This document shows positions 17,090-18,802 of a DNA stretch of 18,802 nt, one piece after another. The stretch is from Desulfobacteraceae bacterium (lineage in GTDB: Bacteria > Desulfobacterota > DSM-4660 > Desulfatiglandales > Desulfatiglandaceae): assembly GCA_011048855.1 (NCBI GenBank), contig DSCZ01000046.1, forward strand, positions 1 through 18,802, in the 5' to 3' direction. Below the pieces are notes generated by a model. That model was not told where the DNA came from, searched no databases, and saw nothing but the letters and a program-made list of their open reading frames with translations. Position numbers and translations under genes: made by a program. Position 1 is the first letter of the stretch. Every line of letters begins with the position of its first letter.

Positions 17090-17329
17090 GTGTACTACGT
17101 TTACCTACTTCGAAGCATTCCTCATCCCGATCGAACCTATATCGGATTTTCTAAAGATGTTAGATCACTTTTAAATGCCCACAATTTGGGTCAATATCCA
17201 TATACCGGGAAGTTCAAACCATGGAAGCTGTTGACTTACATCCCTTTTGTGGAACGTCAAAAAGCACTTGATTTCGAGAAGTACTTGAAATCCCACTCCG
17301 GCAAAGCTTTCGCCAAAAAGAGGCTTTAA
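17090..17329 (+). CDS. Small GIY-YIG nuclease superfamily protein
   Basis: From GTG 17090 the product has 79 residues and begins MYYVYLLRSIPHPDRTYIGF, the common start of standalone GIY-YIG proteins. The GIY-like motif is VYLL, YIG is residues 17-19, the family Arg is at 25 in KDVRSLLNAHN, and the metal-binding Glu is Glu63 in ALDFEKYLKSHSGKAF. All core motifs seem intact. An in-frame GTG at 17048 would add 14 residues that have no family match. Neither start has a clear ribosome-binding site. Standalone members may act in repair, as homing-type nucleases, or in mobile elements. The position 152 nt after the tmRNA CCA, behind a folded segment and before a transposase, suggests a mobile or selfish role. 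No C-terminal extension or DNA-binding domain is present. Confidence 0.82.
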   Translation: MYYVYLLRSIPHPDRTYIGFSKDVRSLLNAHNLGQYPYTGKFKPWKLLTYIPFVERQKALDFEKYLKSHSGKAFAKKRL

Positions 17330-17344
17330 ACAGGCCCTTAAACC

Positions 17345-17374
17345 TTGACATTCCCGCTCTTATCGATGATATAT
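17345..17374 (+). promoter_or_regulatory. Possible promoter for the Y1 transposase gene
   Basis: TTGACA at 17345-17350 matches the -35 consensus, with ATATAT at 17369-17374 after an 18-nt spacer as a weak -10. A perfect TATAAT lies at 17380-17385 but is 29 nt from the -35 box, too far to pair with it. The region is AT-rich and lies between the GIY-YIG stop and the transposase start. Only the sequence match supports it. Confidence 0.3.
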
Positions 17375-17442
17375 CCAATTATAATTCAGGCATTATGAAA
17401 TAGTTTCGCAGAAAATCGGAAGATTCATCAAGGAAGAATCTA

Positions 17443-18120
17443 TTGGACAAGCAATACAACAAGGGGCCTGTAGGGGCGCACAGCCATGCGCCCCTACAGG
17501 CCCCATCGCCCAAAAGAAATCGCCGTTCCATCCGATTGCAGGGATACGATTATTCCCAGGCCGGCGCCTATTTCATCACCATCTGCACCCACACCCGGGA
17601 ATGCCTGTTCGGGGATATCGTTGATGGAAAAATGCGGTTGAACGATACGGGGCGGATGGTTGCCGAAGAATGGTTGAAAACCGCAGAAATCCGCGATGAA
17701 ATCGAATTGGGCGAATGGGTGGTCATGCCAAACCATTTTCACGGCATATTGATATTGTCCACCACCGTAGGGGCGATTCATGAATCGCCCCTACAAATGA
17801 CCGTTACACAACGTCGGAATATGGCGGTGCCAAAAATTATCGGACGGTTCAAAATGTTATCGGCGAAACGCATCAACAAATTGCGCCAAACAACCGGTAC
17901 AAAATTATGGCAACGCAATTATTGGGAACACATCGTCCGCAATGGACCGGAATTGAATCGCATTCGGGAATATATCCATAACAATCCCGCGCAATGGGAA
18001 TCGGATAAATTGTACGGGCACGGCGCACCGTGCCCCGACGACTTTCACGAACATATCACCGAATATCACGGGAGGGATTCCTGCAGGAAAAGCCCTCCCG
18101 TTGTAAACGACATACCGTAG
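17443..18120 (+). CDS. REP-associated tyrosine transposase (RAYT, Y1_Tnp/IS200-like)
   Basis: A single-strand HUH transposase related to IS200/IS605 TnpA; RAYTs are thought to mobilise REP palindromes. The 225 residues show RRSIRLQGYDYSQAGAYFIT, ICTHTRECLFG, the metal-binding His-x-His in VVMPNHFHG (His98, His100), and the likely nucleophile Tyr177 in REYIHNNPAQW. TTG 17443 is chosen because AAGGA at 17430-17434 lies at good spacing and no ATG precedes the core. Four palindromes lie inside the frame without breaking it. They encode residues 7-21, 109-118, 192-198 and 209-220, outside the catalytic motifs. There are no flanking IS-type inverted repeats that I can see. The catalytic residues look intact, so the enzyme may be active. 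Confidence 0.85.
   Translation: MDKQYNKGPVGAHSHAPLQAPSPKRNRRSIRLQGYDYSQAGAYFITICTHTRECLFGDIVDGKMRLNDTGRMVAEEWLKTAEIRDEIELGEWVVMPNHFHGILILSTTVGAIHESPLQMTVTQRRNMAVPKIIGRFKMLSAKRINKLRQTTGTKLWQRNYWEHIVRNGPELNRIREYIHNNPAQWESDKLYGHGAPCPDDFHEHITEYHGRDSCRKSPPVVNDIP
17463..17504. repeat. REP-like palindrome 1, inside the transposase start
   Basis: Two perfect 18-nt arms, GGGGCCTGTAGGGGCGCA and TGCGCCCCTACAGGCCCC, separated by the 6-nt loop CAGCCA. The core GTAGGGGCG/CGCCCCTAC is shared with palindrome 2. It is translated as part of the transposase N-terminus (GPVGAHSHAPLQAP). The 42-nt length is a multiple of three. Confidence 0.85.
17767..17794. repeat. REP-like palindrome 2, inside the transposase
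   Basis: A perfect 28-bp palindrome with half-site GTAGGGGCGATTCA and no spacer. It shares its outer nine bases with palindrome 1. It is translated as VGAIHESPLQ (residues 109-118), in the loop just after the HFH metal-binding strand. Confidence 0.85.
18016..18035. repeat. Palindrome 3, inside the transposase 3' part
   Basis: GGGCACGG-CGCA-CCGTGCCC, an 8-bp perfect stem with a 4-nt loop. It is translated as GHGAPCP (residues 192-198), directly after the end of the conserved transposase core. Its sequence differs from the GTAGGGGCG type. Confidence 0.65.
18068..18101. repeat. Palindrome 4, near the transposase stop
   Basis: Arms ACGGGAGGG (18068-18076) and CCCTCCCGT (18093-18101) enclose a second perfect palindrome TTCCTGCAGGAA (18078-18089). 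The segment encodes residues 209-220, in the non-conserved C-terminal tail. Confidence 0.65.
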
Positions 18121-18206
18121 CTTTCTGCAAGTCACTTTTTTCTGTTCCTGACCCACAGCTGGTCTCATGAATATATAACCAGGGAGGGCGCTATGGACGA
18201 CCACAG

Positions 18207-18242
18207 AACTCCGTTTCTCTTGATGAGAAATCGGGGTTTTTT
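18207..18242 (+). terminator. Probable Rho-independent terminator after the transposase
   Basis: The stem pairs TTTCTC (18214-18219) with GAGAAA (18225-18230) around a TTGAT loop. It continues outward with G-T, then with one bulged C through CCTC against GGGG. It is followed directly by six T residues (18237-18242). Orientation and distance (about 90 nt after the transposase stop) fit a terminator for that transcript. Confidence 0.5.
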
Positions 18243-18682
18243 ATGCACATGGCATGAATGCGATCCGGCCATTGCGATGGGTAGAAACATGGGATGCTGC
18301 TTTTGGGGTTAACACTTCAATATTTGGGGATTCCAGGATTCAACAGGAATCATTGACACATGGGAAGCTGTACTCACACCAGCGGTGAAGCAAAGAAATC
18401 AGGAGTTCAGTGGATGATTTTTCAAAGGAAGGCATGACCTTTAGGAAGCAATACATCACATCTCTCGAAAGCTCTCATGGTGTCTAATGGCCTAAGATCA
18501 CAAGGTTAATGCTGCTTCAGACGACGAGGTTTTATGCTGCAATTTCACGACCCAGGTTGATATGGAGCAAAACTGGGGTCAGACGAAGGGTTGCCCGCAG
18601 TTGCCGATATTCAGAATTTCACAACCGATGAAGTCACTGTATTGATCGAAACCTTGGAAGATTATTAGCATGGAACATCATC
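18243..18682. other. Region without recognisable genes
   Basis: About 440 nt in which both strands are broken by frequent stops. A short + strand frame ending at TAG 18666-18668 reads GLPAVADIQNFTTDEVTVLI and then ETLEDY. It looks protein-like but has no credible start, so it may be a gene remnant. I see no repeats, RNA gene or attachment site here. Together with the transposase upstream it looks like decayed accessory DNA. Confidence 0.4.
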
Positions 18683-18802
18683 CTACAACGTAATTTCGCC
18701 CAACATGCGAAGTCTTTTCTTCCGGTGCGATAGATACGCCCGGTGATTTTTGAGCTGGACCCATTGAATAAGCGCCAACGTCATCTCCATATCGAACAGT
18801 CG
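18683..18802 (-). CDS. C-terminal end of an unidentified minus-strand protein (partial)
   Basis: The minus strand is open from the right window edge to a TAG at 18683-18685, giving 39 residues that begin RLFDMEMTLALIQWVQLKNH and end with a basic stretch (SHRKKRLRMLGEITL). The composition is helical and protein-like, but I recognise no family. It may be the end of a gene running into the window or chance. It is the only candidate minus-strand gene here. Confidence 0.3.
   Translation of the reverse strand, partial: RLFDMEMTLALIQWVQLKNHRAYLSHRKKRLRMLGEITL

Noticed and set aside
17487..17504. Palindromes in the transposase considered as a CRISPR array or as IS terminal inverted repeats
   Set aside because: There are no regularly spaced direct repeats with unique spacers, and the palindromes are inside the gene and not at its two ends.
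17750..17775. CCACCACC next to palindrome 2 as a copy of the tmRNA 3' end (attachment site)
   Set aside because: Only a few bases match the GCCTCCACCA end; nothing of the T-arm is repeated.
18193..18312. 39-residue + strand frame with a good Shine-Dalgarno (GGGAGGG) and four Cys
   Set aside because: Its coding sequence contains the probable terminator hairpin and T-run at 18207-18242, it shows no family resemblance, and it lies in decayed sequence. It could be real only if the terminator is not.

Overview
The window looks like chromosomal DNA of a Desulfobacterota (former Deltaproteobacteria) bacterium. This rests on gene order and protein style: ffh-rpsP-khpA-rimM-trmD-SPOUT methyltransferase-rplS-rnhB-yraN-rsmI, then HPr-EI-smpB-ssrA, all on the + strand. 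No 16S rRNA is present, so the placement is an inference.

Layout. (1) Positions 1-4650: the large subunit of carbamoyl-phosphate synthase (carB, 5' end cut by the window edge), followed 17 nt later by a PurF-like protein. Its PRPP-binding motif is intact, but its glutaminase site has lost the catalytic Cys and the oxyanion Asn. (2) 4763-7646: glpA and glpB of anaerobic glycerol-3-phosphate dehydrogenase, with no glpC. (3) 7647-13052: a promoter and a perfect 14-bp palindrome, then a long block for protein targeting, ribosome maturation and RNA modification or repair (ffh, rpsP, khpA, rimM, trmD, a SPOUT RNA methyltransferase, rplS, rnhB, yraN). Several junctions are translationally coupled. 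(4) 13072-16530: rsmI, HPr, PTS enzyme I and smpB. (5) 16581-16937: tmRNA, with its own promoter overlapping the smpB stop codon, so both trans-translation components are adjacent. (6) 16938-18802: an accessory segment that starts at the tmRNA CCA end. It holds a stretch predicted to fold strongly, a small GIY-YIG nuclease-like gene, a REP-associated Y1 transposase whose reading frame contains four palindromes, a probable terminator, a long stretch without recognisable genes, and the end of an unidentified minus-strand reading frame.

How the parts work together. Regions 3-5 are core translation and quality-control genes: SRP, S16 and L19, their maturation and methylation factors, then SmpB-tmRNA ribosome rescue. 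HPr and EI form the phosphoryl-transfer entry of a PTS whose EII components are not here. Regions 1-2 are metabolic (pyrimidine/arginine precursor, possible PRPP chemistry, glycerol phosphate oxidation).

The most unusual content is the inactive-glutaminase PurF homologue next to carB, the GIY-YIG unit abutting the tmRNA gene with a folded leader, and the transposase that carries REP-like palindromes as coding sequence.
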